From contig NZ_CP110232.1 of assembly GCF_029144185.1 (NCBI RefSeq), positions 1,942,164-2,006,163 on the forward strand: a stretch of 64,000 bases of DNA, written 5' to 3'. Source of the DNA: Vagococcus intermedius (lineage in GTDB: Bacteria; Bacillota; Bacilli; Lactobacillales; Vagococcaceae). A model generated the notes under the pieces. The model saw only the letters and a program-made list of their open reading frames with translations. It ran no database searches and was not told where the DNA came from. Positions 28,242 through 41,259 of the stretch are shown here, piece after piece; positions within the stretch are counted from its first letter, which is position 1, and the number at the start of each line of letters is the position of its first letter. The position numbers and the translations under genes are program-made.

Positions 28242-31229
<2,988 letters not shown>

Positions 31230-31253
31230 TTTATCTTGTCTCCTCTTCTTTTC

Positions 31254-32021
31254 TTAATCTTCTGATAGTTCAATTCCTAATTCTTGACTAATTCCAACGT
31301 AACCTTCCGCCTCTAAGCGTTTAGCTAAGTCAGCGCCACCAGTTTTAACGACACGACCATCCATCATCACGTGAACCACGTCTGGTGTGATGTAGTTAAG
31401 TAAACGTTGGTAGTGAGTGATGATTAGGGCACCAAAGTTCTCACCGCGCATTTCATTGACCCCTTTTGAAACCACTTTAAGGGCATCAATATCAAGACCT
31501 GAATCAATCTCATCAAGAATCGCAAAAGTTGGTTCTAACATTAATAATTGTAAGATTTCATTACGTTTTTTCTCACCACCAGAGAAGCCTTCGTTTAAGT
31601 AACGTTCAGCCATTTCTTCTGGCATATCTAATAGCGCCATTTTTTCATCTAGTTTTTTGATGAATGACATGACTGACATTTTATCGTCTTCATCACGTTT
31701 AGCATTGATTGAGGCACGCATAAATTCAGCATTAGTAATGCCCGCGATTTCACTTGGGTATTGCATCGCTAAAAATAGGCCAGCACGGGCACGTTCATCG
31801 ACTTCTAAGTCTAAGATGTTTTCGCCATCTAACAAAATTTCACCTTCGGTTACCTCATAATTAGGGTTCCCCATGATCGCTGCTGACAAGGTTGATTTCC
31901 CAGTACCGTTTGGCCCCATGATGGCGTGAATTTCGTTTGTGTTCATTGTTAAATTAACACCTTTTAAAATTTCTTTATCTTCAATTGACACGTGTAAATT
32001 TTTGATTTCTAAAATAGACAT
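31254..32021 (-). CDS. sufC: Fe-S assembly ATPase SufC
   Basis: 255 residues from the ATG with GGAGG 9 bases upstream; the longer frame adds seven residues without a binding site. ABC-type ATPase with Walker A GPNGTGKST, signature SGGEKKRNEILQLL, Walker B FAILDEIDSGLD. It powers the SufBCD scaffold and is the first gene of the suf operon. Confidence 0.97.
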   Translation of the reverse strand: MSILEIKNLHVSIEDKEILKGVNLTMNTNEIHAIMGPNGTGKSTLSAAIMGNPNYEVTEGEILLDGENILDLEVDERARAGLFLAMQYPSEIAGITNAEFMRASINAKRDEDDKMSVMSFIKKLDEKMALLDMPEEMAERYLNEGFSGGEKKRNEILQLLMLEPTFAILDEIDSGLDIDALKVVSKGVNEMRGENFGALIITHYQRLLNYITPDVVHVMMDGRVVKTGGADLAKRLEAEGYVGISQELGIELSED

Positions 32022-32175
32022 TAATAATGACCTCCATATCAAATTTAATAGGTTACATAATCTCTTCTAGTTTAGCGTAATTGAGAATGAATTTCAATCT
32101 ATCTGACCTAGAATGAATGATTTAGATGTTTTTTTTATTTTAAGTCCGATTCCAATTAGAATCGTTATAATTAAT

Positions 32176-32206
32176 CAGCTCCCCTTAGCGACTAAGGAGA
32201 GCTGGC
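32176..32206. terminator. Hairpin after ElaA-type acetyltransferase gene
   Basis: CAGCTCCCCTTAG and CTAAGGAGAGCTG pair over a 3-base loop just after the acetyltransferase stop. The stem is strong and GC-rich, but there is no clear T-run on either strand, so termination is only possible. Confidence 0.45.
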
Positions 32207-32209
32207 ATA

Positions 32210-32644
32210 TTAACTTAATTTTAATAGCATATCATTGTGGGGAATGTCATCTTCAAGATATGTCTCTGAGATTAATTCAAAACCAAAACGTTGATAAAAT
32301 TCAAGCAGATAGGTTTGTCCTGAGATTTCAATATCACGACCCGGGTAGCGTTTTTTGATCTCATCAATCGTTGCTTTGACAATTTCTTTCCCGAGACCTT
32401 TACCACGTCCTGCTTCTGTCACCAAAACACGTCCAAAACTAATGCGTTCGCCTTTTTCTAAGATCCGTGTATAAACCACTAACTGGTTCTCTTCATAAGC
32501 ACAGACATGTAACGTGTCATAATCTACCTCATCAACTTCTTGATAGGGACAGTTTTGTTCAACAATAAAAACCGCCACTCTCTCTTTAAAAATTGTCACT
32601 AGCTCTTGAGGTGTTAACTCGTTAGTATGTTTAATCGTAATCAT
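32210..32644 (-). CDS. ElaA-type GNAT N-acetyltransferase
   Basis: 144 residues, one GNAT domain. The acetyl-CoA loop is VTEAGRGKGLGKEIV, and the C-terminal QTYLLEFYQRFGFELIS fits ElaA/YjcF-type acetyltransferases. It starts with an ATG preceded by GGAGGG. It lies between sufC and the cardiolipin synthase gene, divergent from the latter. The substrate is unknown. Confidence 0.88.
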   Translation of the reverse strand: MITIKHTNELTPQELVTIFKERVAVFIVEQNCPYQEVDEVDYDTLHVCAYEENQLVVYTRILEKGERISFGRVLVTEAGRGKGLGKEIVKATIDEIKKRYPGRDIEISGQTYLLEFYQRFGFELISETYLEDDIPHNDMLLKLS

Positions 32645-32776
32645 CTTGTTTCCCTCCTATAGTATAGCTATAATAATGTTGGTCATTTGATTATACTACA
32701 AAGGGCTTTTAAGGTATAATCAAAAGTAACATTTTAGCCCTATTATTTTAATTAGAGAAAGTGAGTTTATGCTTAT

Positions 32777-34306
32777 ATGAAAATCTTGAAACTGCTAACG
32801 CATCGTGTGACTTTAGTAGTCTTACTTTTAGCACTACAACTTGTGCTATTATTTGGGTCTGTTTGGTATTTTAAAGATGACTTTGTTTATTTCTACATCG
32901 TCTATATTATTGTGTCCATCATGGCTGCCCTACATATCATCAATGGTCGGAGCAATCCTGCCTACAAAATCGCCTGGTTGATTCCGGTCATGGTCTTGCC
33001 CATCTTTGGTACGATTATTTATTTGATTTTTGGCCGCTTACGTATTCGTAAGAAATATCAAGAAAAAGCAAAATTAGTCTTACAAAAAGAACGAAATGCC
33101 ATTGCTCAAACCATGCCTAACTTATTACCTGAGGATCAAAATCCTGACGCTATTTTTCAATCCACTTATATTAAAAATAACGGCGGCATGCCCATGTTTC
33201 AAAATACTGAAAGCAAGTATCTTCCTTTAGGAGAAGATGTCTTTGCCTCAATGTTAGAAGAACTTGAGAAAGCCGAAAAATATATCTTTATGGAATACTT
33301 CATTATTGAAGAAGGTAAAATGTGGGATACCTTACTTGAAGTTTTAGCTCGTAAAGCTAAAGAAGGCATTGATGTTAGGTTGATGTACGATGATTTTGGG
33401 TGTCTGTTTACTTTACCAGATGGGTATTACAAAAAAATTGAAAAGATGGGGATCAAATGTAGCGTCTTTAATCCTTTTGTTCCTGTCTTGTCCTCAATCT
33501 TTAACAACCGTGATCACCGCAAGATCACCTCAATCGATGGGAAAGTTGCTTTTACTGGTGGGATTAATCTTGCCGATGAGTACATCAATGAAGTTGAACG
33601 TTTTGGTCATTGGAAAGACACTGGGATCGTCATGCGTGGTGATGCTGCCTGGGGCTTTACCTTGATGTTTTTAACACTTTGGGATTTCCAACGAACAGAA
33701 GAACGAGACTATGCTGATTATTATCCAAGCTTTAAAGCAGACGAAAAAATAGAGTCAGTCGGTTACTACCAACCTTACACTGATATGCCTTTTGACAATG
33801 AAGCTTTAGGTGAAAATATTTACTTAAATCTAATCAACAGAGCGAAAGACTATGTTTACATTACGACGCCCTACTTGATTATTGACAACTTGTTGATGGA
33901 AGCTTTGTGTACTGCTGCTAAAGGTGGGATTGACGTACGCTTGCAGACCCCAAAAATCGGGGACAAGTGGTATGCCCATGCGTTAACTCGTTCAAATTAT
34001 GAGCAACTCCTAGAAGCAGGCGTTCGGATTTTTGAATACACACCTGGCTTTATTCATTCCAAAACCTTTGTCGTCGATGACCAATATGCAACTGTTGGCA
34101 CGGTCAATATGGACTATCGCAGTCTCTTCTTACACGTTGAATGTGGAGTCTGGATGTACCAAACGACTGCCGTAGCAGAAGTTTATCAAGACTTTGTGGA
34201 AGTTGAAAAAATTTGTGATGAAATCACGCTTGAAAAAGCGCGAGATATTAATTGGCTGACTCACTTAGGTCGCGCCGTCTTAAATGTCTTTGCTCCGTTA
34301 ATGTAG
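32777..34306 (+). CDS. cls: Cardiolipin synthase
   Basis: 509 residues, phospholipase D superfamily. Two N-terminal membrane helices (about 10-60) are followed by two catalytic HxKxxxxD motifs (HRKITSIDG and HSKTFVVDD). It makes cardiolipin from phosphatidylglycerol at the membrane. A sigma-A-like promoter precedes it, with TATAAT near 32716. The ATG has no perfect ribosome binding site; GAGAAAGTGAG lies about 18 bases upstream, and an ATG 9 bases earlier is out of frame. Confidence 0.93.
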   Translation: MKILKLLTHRVTLVVLLLALQLVLLFGSVWYFKDDFVYFYIVYIIVSIMAALHIINGRSNPAYKIAWLIPVMVLPIFGTIIYLIFGRLRIRKKYQEKAKLVLQKERNAIAQTMPNLLPEDQNPDAIFQSTYIKNNGGMPMFQNTESKYLPLGEDVFASMLEELEKAEKYIFMEYFIIEEGKMWDTLLEVLARKAKEGIDVRLMYDDFGCLFTLPDGYYKKIEKMGIKCSVFNPFVPVLSSIFNNRDHRKITSIDGKVAFTGGINLADEYINEVERFGHWKDTGIVMRGDAAWGFTLMFLTLWDFQRTEERDYADYYPSFKADEKIESVGYYQPYTDMPFDNEALGENIYLNLINRAKDYVYITTPYLIIDNLLMEALCTAAKGGIDVRLQTPKIGDKWYAHALTRSNYEQLLEAGVRIFEYTPGFIHSKTFVVDDQYATVGTVNMDYRSLFLHVECGVWMYQTTAVAEVYQDFVEVEKICDEITLEKARDINWLTHLGRAVLNVFAPLM

Positions 34307-34328
34307 TAACTTGTCGTTGTATTCAATT

Positions 34329-34383
34329 AAAAAGCCTATCTACTCACCAGCAAGTTGCTCGGATAAGTAGGGAGGCTTTTTTA
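34329..34383 (+). terminator. Terminator after cardiolipin synthase
   Basis: AAAAAGCCTATCTACT pairs with AGTAGGGAGGCTTTTTT across a loop of about 20 bases, 23 bases after the stop. Confidence 0.8.
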
Positions 34384-34637
34384 ATTGTTAGTTTAAACAA
34401 ACACGATGTATAAAAAATTAATTTGCCACAAAGTATGAGACTATCAGCAGTCCTATAAAACCAAGTCCACCATCCTCTAACATATTATAAAAATTAAGCG
34501 TTAAACTAACCCTTCATAGTGGTTACCAAAAGTTTAGTAGTTGAGGTTATTTGTTATCGTCAAAAGTTTCTCTCATTTTTGATGGCTCGTTGAGTCGTTT
34601 GAAAATAATCCTTTTATCAAACAAAGTCCTTGATAAA

Positions 34638-34651
34638 TGCAAGCGCTTCCT
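34638..34651 (+). promoter_or_regulatory. cre-like site before methyltransferase
   Basis: TGCAAGCGCTTCCT matches the CcpA consensus core (TGNAANCGNTTNC) closely. It lies about 50 bases before the methyltransferase start and overlaps the left arm of the hairpin there. Confidence 0.5.
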
Positions 34652-34689
34652 ATATTCTTTTAATTAAGTATTAAAAAGAATATAGGAAG
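34646..34689 (+). promoter_or_regulatory. 16-bp perfect hairpin enclosing the ribosome binding site
   Basis: CTTCCTATATTCTTTT (34646-34661) is the exact complement of AAAAGAATATAGGAAG (34674-34689). The right arm contains GGAAGG, the ribosome binding site, 7-9 bases before the ATG at 34698. If transcribed in full, the hairpin hides that site; as DNA, the palindrome could be an operator. Confidence 0.6.
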
Positions 34690-34697
34690 GTGACACC

Positions 34698-35294
34698 ATG
34701 CAAAAAAGCGTCTTTGATACGCTAGCTAATCGTTATGATACACCAGAACGTCAAACTTTAGCTGGAATCATCAGCTCACACTTAAAACCCCATTTAGTTG
34801 GAACACCTGTTGGAAAATTGCTCGATTATGGAGCTGGGACAGGTCTTGTCAGCTTGCCTTTAGCCAATTTAACCAACTTTTTGCTCTTAGTTGATGCCTC
34901 TCAAGAAATGTTAACCCTAGCTGATCATAAAATTAAACAACTTGGATTAGGACAAACCCAAACCCTAGTGGCTGATTTTACCAAAACGTCACCAAATGTC
35001 CATGCTGACGTCATCTTAGTTTCACTTGTACTGTTACATATTCCAGAAACCGAAAATATACTACAAGCTTTTTACGACTGTTTAAACCCAGGCGGTCGCT
35101 TGATGATTGTTGATTTTGATAACAATCCCAACGTTAGCCATCCCTTGATTCATAGTGGTTTTAATCAAGAAGTCTTGCAACAACAATTAAAAAACGTTGG
35201 CTTTCAACAGATTAACAGTGCCACTTTCCATCAAGGAACTGCCCTTTTTATGAAGCAAGATGCTTCTTTATTTTTAGCGACTGCTTACAAATAA
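34698..35294 (+). CDS. Class I SAM-dependent methyltransferase
   Basis: 198 residues with a standard SAM-binding fold: motif I LLDYGAGTGLVSLPL, motif II-like LLVDASQEML, post-motif LVSLVLLHIPE and LNPGGRLMIVDFD. It resembles small cyclopropane/ubiquinone-type methyltransferases; the substrate is unknown. It stands alone, with a hairpin covering its ribosome binding site and a cre-like site upstream. Confidence 0.9.
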   Translation: MQKSVFDTLANRYDTPERQTLAGIISSHLKPHLVGTPVGKLLDYGAGTGLVSLPLANLTNFLLLVDASQEMLTLADHKIKQLGLGQTQTLVADFTKTSPNVHADVILVSLVLLHIPETENILQAFYDCLNPGGRLMIVDFDNNPNVSHPLIHSGFNQEVLQQQLKNVGFQQINSATFHQGTALFMKQDASLFLATAYK

Positions 35295-35334
35295 AAAAAG
35301 AACGCTAACCATGGCTTGGTTAACGTTCTTTTTT
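35294..35334. terminator. Bidirectional terminator
   Basis: AAAAAAGAACGCTAACC pairs with GGTTAACGTTCTTTTTT. It lies between convergent methyltransferase and mnmA genes. Confidence 0.9.
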
Positions 35335-35336
35335 AT

Positions 35337-36467
<1,131 letters not shown>

Positions 36468-36624
36468 TTAATACACCATCATTTTCTTGAGATTCTGAAA
36501 TTATCTACGATTTGAAGGTCGGATTTCAGTATGGTCTATTATAAGCTCTTTTTAATTTTTTTTCATCTCTTTTGACCATTTTTGTTATATTATACTAAAT
36601 CTTATTACTTTTAAAGCTCTCAAA

Positions 36625-37503
36625 TTAGAAACTTAAAGAAAACTGGCGTGCCTCACAGGCAGTTCCCTTAATAGCAACTTGGATCGCTACGCCTTGATAC
36701 CATGCACTCACCTCGACCTTACCAAACCGATCTAGCGCATGCCCTTGACCAATCGTAAACCTTTCCTTAAAACTACGGGTGGAGCAATAATGTAAATCAT
36801 AGGCACCTATCACTCCTGAGGCTGTTCCGGTCACCGCATCTTCTAAAACGCCTGCTTTTACTCCAGAAAAATGGCGAGCTTCATAACGTAAGTCTGATTT
36901 GTGACTAGGCGCAAAGGGATGAATCGAGGCTTCGGGATAAGCGGGTAAGAGTTTAGGAAATTGCTGATTGTCTGCTACCATCTGAGCCAATATTTTTGGT
37001 TCTTTGACTGGGACTAACAAGGTCCAGACACCTGTATAACCATAAACAATCGGTTTACCTGGCAAAAGATCTGCCACCTCTATACCTAGCTGCTGGCACA
37101 AACGCTCGCTCTCGCCGTCATAAGGAATAAACTTTGCTTCTTGCTGACGCATTGAGACCGTACCACTAGCACTTTCATACGTCACCTCTAAGATGCCAGC
37201 CTTTGTTTCGATTGTCAAGAGTTGATCAACTGGGCGCGATTCTAAATAATACCAAATAGCCCCAATAGTGCCATGACCACAGAGTGGGGTCTCTTTTTCA
37301 GGCATAAAGTAGCGTAATGTCACATCTGCTACCTGGCTTTTTTGGACAAAGACCGTTTCACTAAAACCTGCTTTAAAGGCAATAGCCTGCATCTCTTGTG
37401 ATGTCAGCTTGTCTGCCTCTAAAACGACACCTGCACTATTCCCTTTTCCTGGGGTTTTAGTGAAGACATCAATCTGAGCAACCCAACAATAATTTTTATT
37501 CAT
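36625..37503 (-). CDS. PhzF family isomerase
   Basis: 292 residues from the ATG with GGAGG 10 bases upstream. PhzF/diaminopimelate-epimerase-like fold: an N-terminal WVAQIDVFTKTPGKGNSAGV, the catalytic-Glu-like SETVF, GHGTIGA, and a C-terminal AVTGTASG. The substrate is unknown; many PhzF proteins in Firmicutes have no assigned reaction. It lies between mnmA and the DUF1831 gene, separated from the latter by a terminator. Confidence 0.9.
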   Translation of the reverse strand: MNKNYCWVAQIDVFTKTPGKGNSAGVVLEADKLTSQEMQAIAFKAGFSETVFVQKSQVADVTLRYFMPEKETPLCGHGTIGAIWYYLESRPVDQLLTIETKAGILEVTYESASGTVSMRQQEAKFIPYDGESERLCQQLGIEVADLLPGKPIVYGYTGVWTLLVPVKEPKILAQMVADNQQFPKLLPAYPEASIHPFAPSHKSDLRYEARHFSGVKAGVLEDAVTGTASGVIGAYDLHYCSTRSFKERFTIGQGHALDRFGKVEVSAWYQGVAIQVAIKGTACEARQFSLSF

Positions 37504-37541
37504 CCGCGCTCTGCCTCCTCTCATTTCAATTGTTAGGGATC

Positions 37542-37582
37542 AAAAAAACTGCTGAACTCCTTACCTTAGAAGCTCAGCAGTC
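37542..37582 (-). terminator. Terminator after DUF1831 gene
   Basis: On the minus strand ACTGCTGAGCT pairs with AGTTCAGCAGT and is followed by TTTTTTT, just downstream of the nifS-DUF1831 pair. Confidence 0.85.
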
Positions 37583-37596
37583 TCATATTTTTTTAC

Positions 37597-37944
37597 TTAA
37601 GCCTCAACTTTTTCAAAGCAACCACGGTCAATCATACCATCCATTAAGAAATAAAATTTCTCTTGGTTCATTTTATGATTGTCACTTTTAAAAATATTCA
37701 TGGCTTTCATCCCATTTGCCGTTGTAACAGACATTTTTAATTGTGAAACATCTTGAGATACCGTAATTTTCAACTTGAAACCTTGTTTACTCTGGGGTGT
37801 TGCATCCAGCGGACGGATTAATTGGAAATTTCCTGAATTAGTTTCCATAAACCCATTGTCGCGTAAGGTATATTTTTTAGTGTTTTCACCTAATTTATAA
37901 GTAACTGGACACCCTTCAACTGTTGCTTGCTCTGCAAATGCCAT
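37597..37944 (-). CDS. DUF1831 family protein
   Basis: 115 residues, starting MAFAEQATVEG, with GAGGTGAGG upstream; the longer frame uses a GTG inside that site. It matches the Lactobacillales DUF1831 family (conserved TYKLGENTKKYTLRDNGF and a C-terminal DRGCFEKVEA). It usually accompanies a NifS-type desulfurase and mnmA, as here. Its function is unknown; a link to tRNA thiolation is inferred from neighbours only. Confidence 0.82.
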   Translation of the reverse strand: MAFAEQATVEGCPVTYKLGENTKKYTLRDNGFMETNSGNFQLIRPLDATPQSKQGFKLKITVSQDVSQLKMSVTTANGMKAMNIFKSDNHKMNQEKFYFLMDGMIDRGCFEKVEA

Positions 37945-38048
37945 TTTCCTCACCTCTACTTGATTAATATAGTCATTATACCGATAAATCGATACTTCGT
38001 CTATCCTGAGTCCTGATTGCGCTTTTTAAACGACTGGCTTAACAGTCT

Positions 38049-39188
38049 TTATTTTTTTAAACGGTTGATAATCGGGACTAAGTGATCTAACATATAATCG
38101 ATTTCTCTCGAGGTATTTCCCAACCCAAAGCTAAACCGCACTGATTCCGCCACCCGTTGGGCGTCCTTACCAAACATGGTTTCTAAGACATGTGAAGGAT
38201 GCACATTACCTGCCGTACAAGCTGAACCAATTGAAAGGGCGATCCCTTTTAAATCCAGATGCATTAATAATAAATTGTTAGGTACTCCGCTAAACCACAG
38301 GTTGAGCACGTGAGCTGAATGTTGCTCTTGATCTCCATTCACTTCAAACTCAATACCTTCCGCACATAAACGAGTCAAAATTTGGTCATGAAACTCGCGA
38401 TAAGTTAGTTGACGATGTCGTTTTTCAGTTTCTGTCAAAAGTTCGCTGGCTTTAGCTAAACCAGTAATAGCCGGTACATTTTCAGTCCCTGCTCGGCGAT
38501 GTTCCTCTTGCTCACCCCCACGCATAAAAGGCGGTAAGCTGATGCCTGAACGGCAATATAAAAAGCCAGTTCCTTTAGGGCCATTAATTTTATGCCCCGT
38601 AGCACTCAATAAATCCAGATGACAAGCTTCAACATCAATTGTTTCTAACCCGTAAGCTTGAACGGCATCCGTATGAAAATAAGTTTGATGCTCTTGCAAC
38701 GCCAATCCAATTTCTTTGATTGGGAAGCGAACACCGGTTTCATTGTTGGTCCACATCAAAGAGACTAAAATCGTATCCGGTCTTAGGGCAGCTAAAACAT
38801 CATCAACGCTTAATAGTCCTTGCTCGTCTACCGGTAAAAAAGTTACCTCAAAGCCTTCTTCAACTAAGGCTTCCATGGGTCTTAAAACGGCTGGATGTTC
38901 AACTTTTGAGGTAATGATGTGCTTACCTAAATGTTGGCGACTATGAGCCGTTTGTATGATTGCCGTATTGTCACTCTCAGTGCCCCCACTCGTAAACATA
39001 ATGTCATCTTCCTCAGCATGAATGCTCTGAGCAATTTTTTGGCGAGAAGTTGTTACGAGATGCTGGGCTTGGCGGCCTAATTGGTGGATGCTTGACGGAT
39101 TGCCAAAAACAGTCGTCATAACATCGGTCATCGTCTCTATTACTTGTGGATGCATCGGAGTCGTTGCTCCGTGATCAAGGTAAATCAT
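38049..39188 (-). CDS. NifS/IscS-type cysteine desulfurase
   Basis: 379 residues from the ATG followed by IYLDHGATTPMHP; the ATG two codons earlier is closer to the weak GAGAAG site. Type I desulfurase: the PLP lysine is in TGHKINGPKG and the active-site Cys in SIGSACTAG. It is distinct from SufS of the suf operon. With DUF1831 and mnmA nearby it likely supplies sulfur for tRNA 2-thiouridine, not Fe-S clusters. Confidence 0.93.
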   Translation of the reverse strand: MIYLDHGATTPMHPQVIETMTDVMTTVFGNPSSIHQLGRQAQHLVTTSRQKIAQSIHAEEDDIMFTSGGTESDNTAIIQTAHSRQHLGKHIITSKVEHPAVLRPMEALVEEGFEVTFLPVDEQGLLSVDDVLAALRPDTILVSLMWTNNETGVRFPIKEIGLALQEHQTYFHTDAVQAYGLETIDVEACHLDLLSATGHKINGPKGTGFLYCRSGISLPPFMRGGEQEEHRRAGTENVPAITGLAKASELLTETEKRHRQLTYREFHDQILTRLCAEGIEFEVNGDQEQHSAHVLNLWFSGVPNNLLLMHLDLKGIALSIGSACTAGNVHPSHVLETMFGKDAQRVAESVRFSFGLGNTSREIDYMLDHLVPIINRLKK

Positions 39189-39418
39189 TGTCATCTTCTC
39201 TTCGCTTCTTCCCTATTTAATGTGATTTTATATTGGTTAGTATACCGCAACTAGTCCCTAGTTTCAAAAGAAATGACAGCCCTAACTTTTTGAAAGCTAA
39301 CGTGACTATTTTTGAACTAAGTCCTAGTAAAAAATTATGTTAGTTGCTTTTTTAATATGCCTTTGGTAAGTTATTTATATGTTATAATGATGGAGATATT
39401 GAAAGGGAGGATTGACTG

Positions 39419-39979
39419 ATGCAAGAATCATTAATTACAAAAAAAGTGATTGCTTATTCACTCAAAAAAATTATGCAACACACACCCTTTCAAAAAGTTT
39501 CAATCAGTCAGATTATGGAAGTTGCCGAAATCAGACGACAAACTTTCTATAATCATTTCCAAGATAAATATGAACTCCTTGCTTGGACTTACCAGCAGGA
39601 CATTAGTGAAAATATTAGTGACTTCCTAGATTACGAAGAATGGGACAAGGTCATTTTCCGTATTCTGGATTATTTCTATCGCAATCAAGAATTTTATCGC
39701 AATGCCTTACAAGTCTCAGAACAAAATTCCTTTGACCATTATTTTTTCCAACATACGCAAGAATTATTGGAAACGATCATTAACGATTTGGCGACTCGAC
39801 AACAGATTGAAAAGTCACACGATAGCTTACATTTTGGTGCTGAATTTTTTAGCCATGCCTTTGTCGGTATTACCAAGGAATGGTTACTAGGTGGCTGCAA
39901 ATCCGAACCCCTTGTCTTAGCTGCTAAAACGTCCAATTTATTAGAACAATCCATTGATGGTCTTTTGAGTAGCCCTTAA
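39419..39979 (+). CDS. dhaS: TetR-family activator DhaS
   Basis: 186 residues. N-terminal TetR HTH (ITKKVIAYSLKKIMQHTPFQKVSISQIM, then ETFYNHF-like RRQTFYNHFQDKYELL). C-terminal domain is TetR_C_8-like. In Lactococcus, DhaS activates dhaKLM when DhaQ binds dihydroxyacetone. Here dhaQ lies convergently downstream and a matching operator lies before dhaK. GGGAGG lies 9-10 bases before the ATG, and an extended -10 (TGTTATAAT) is near 39380. Confidence 0.9.
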   Translation: MQESLITKKVIAYSLKKIMQHTPFQKVSISQIMEVAEIRRQTFYNHFQDKYELLAWTYQQDISENISDFLDYEEWDKVIFRILDYFYRNQEFYRNALQVSEQNSFDHYFFQHTQELLETIINDLATRQQIEKSHDSLHFGAEFFSHAFVGITKEWLLGGCKSEPLVLAAKTSNLLEQSIDGLLSSP

Positions 39980-40000
39980 CTATATTCTTTTACTTATGAT

Positions 40001-40036
40001 AAAAGCTTACGACTATAACTCATCGTAAGCTTTTTT
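40001..40036. terminator. Bidirectional terminator between dhaS and dhaQ
   Basis: AAAAGCTTACGA and TCGTAAGCTTTTTT form a 12-bp stem over a 10-base loop between the convergent genes. Confidence 0.9.
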
Positions 40037-40038
40037 AT

Positions 40039-41028
40039 TTACCAAGCGTAAGTTAGCACCGGCTCTTTCAAGTAAGCCAACCAGCTTGGTTCTTTTAATT
40101 CTAAGAAAGTTAAAGAAACACCTGACATATTAGTTGAGGTCATAAAATTACCGACTTTTTTAAAACTAACCTCAATCTCTTCCAAAGCTAATAAGCGACG
40201 AACGTCATTAGCAAAAACATACAACTCCAATAGAGGGGTACTCCCTAACCCATTGACCATAATCGCCATCTTCATACCTGGATAACAACGATAATGGATT
40301 TTTAATTTATTAACCAATTCATTGGCCAATTTTTCTGAAGATTCAAGAGGCTCTGTCCGATAACCTGCTTCGCCATGAATCCCGATTCCAAAAGAAATAT
40401 CTGAAACATCTAAAGAAAACTGAGGCACAGACGACCCCGGAACAGTCCCTGGTGCTAAAGCTACACCTAACGTATTCATGCTGGCAACAACCTCGGTTGC
40501 TAAGCTTGTTAAGCTAGCTAAATCAAGTCCATTAGCCGCTGCTGCTCCCACGATTTTATGGACAAAAACGGTGCCTGCTACACCACGACGACGTTTCTTA
40601 AAATTACTCTTTTCAATCGAGCAGTCATCATTGACAATCACATGAGCTACTTGATGACCATTTGCCTTAGCTAAAGCGCTTGCTGCTAAAAAATTAGCCA
40701 CGTCGGCCTCAAAATTTTTGACAATCATAAAGACCCCGTTCCCTTGATCGGCCTGTTTAATTGCTTCAAAAATTTCAGTTGCTTCTGGAGGCGTAAAAAT
40801 AGGGCCATTAATACTAGCTGCTAACATATTTTTTCCTACATAACCTGAATGAGCAGGTTCATGACCTGTCCCACCCCCACTAATGACTGCCACTTTGTTT
40901 GGCTCTATATGCTGACTAAGCATGATACCCGTCTGAGGAATCCGTTTTAAACAGTCATCATGAGCAAACGCAATCCCATTTAATAATTGTGTCACACTAT
41001 CTTGAGGTTTATTCATTATCTTCTTCAT
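40039..41028 (-). CDS. dhaQ: DhaQ, DhaK-like co-activator
   Basis: 329 residues, a paralogue of the DhaK on this window: GGGTGHEPAHSGYVG, IVKNFEADVANF, and the dihydroxyacetone-binding His in IGIHGEAGYR. It differs from DhaK in loops (KSNFKKRRRGVAGT). It lies beside dhaS rather than in the kinase operon, which fits the co-activator DhaQ. GGAG precedes the ATG by 8 bases. Confidence 0.88.
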   Translation of the reverse strand: MKKIMNKPQDSVTQLLNGIAFAHDDCLKRIPQTGIMLSQHIEPNKVAVISGGGTGHEPAHSGYVGKNMLAASINGPIFTPPEATEIFEAIKQADQGNGVFMIVKNFEADVANFLAASALAKANGHQVAHVIVNDDCSIEKSNFKKRRRGVAGTVFVHKIVGAAAANGLDLASLTSLATEVVASMNTLGVALAPGTVPGSSVPQFSLDVSDISFGIGIHGEAGYRTEPLESSEKLANELVNKLKIHYRCYPGMKMAIMVNGLGSTPLLELYVFANDVRRLLALEEIEVSFKKVGNFMTSTNMSGVSLTFLELKEPSWLAYLKEPVLTYAW

Positions 41029-41168
41029 TCTCTACACTCCAACTTCTTCTTAAAATAGGTCAGTTGTGTCCATCATCACGAGACACCCTCACAACCCATT
41101 ACACATTATCTTCCCTCTATCTTAACATAAATAGGTGTGACTTCGTGGTAAATATTCATGGCTCTCAC

Positions 41169-41222
41169 TAAAAAAACAGACGGTCACTTTGTAATGAAGG
41201 GAAAGTGGTCGTCTGTTTTTTT
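41169..41222 (-). terminator. Terminator after gldA
   Basis: AAAAAACAGACGGTCACTTT pairs with AAAGTGGTCGTCTGTTTTTTT. It ends the dhaKLM-gldA operon and separates it from dhaQ. Confidence 0.9.
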
Positions 41223-41259
41223 ATATCTATCTTAACTTAAGTCTCAAGGGGGTTGATTC

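Noticed and set aside
41040-41090. Second DhaS operator before dhaQ (GGTCAGTTGTGTCC)
   Set aside because: The half-sites are too close together and do not fit the GGACA-N12-TGTCC spacing of the clear site before dhaK.
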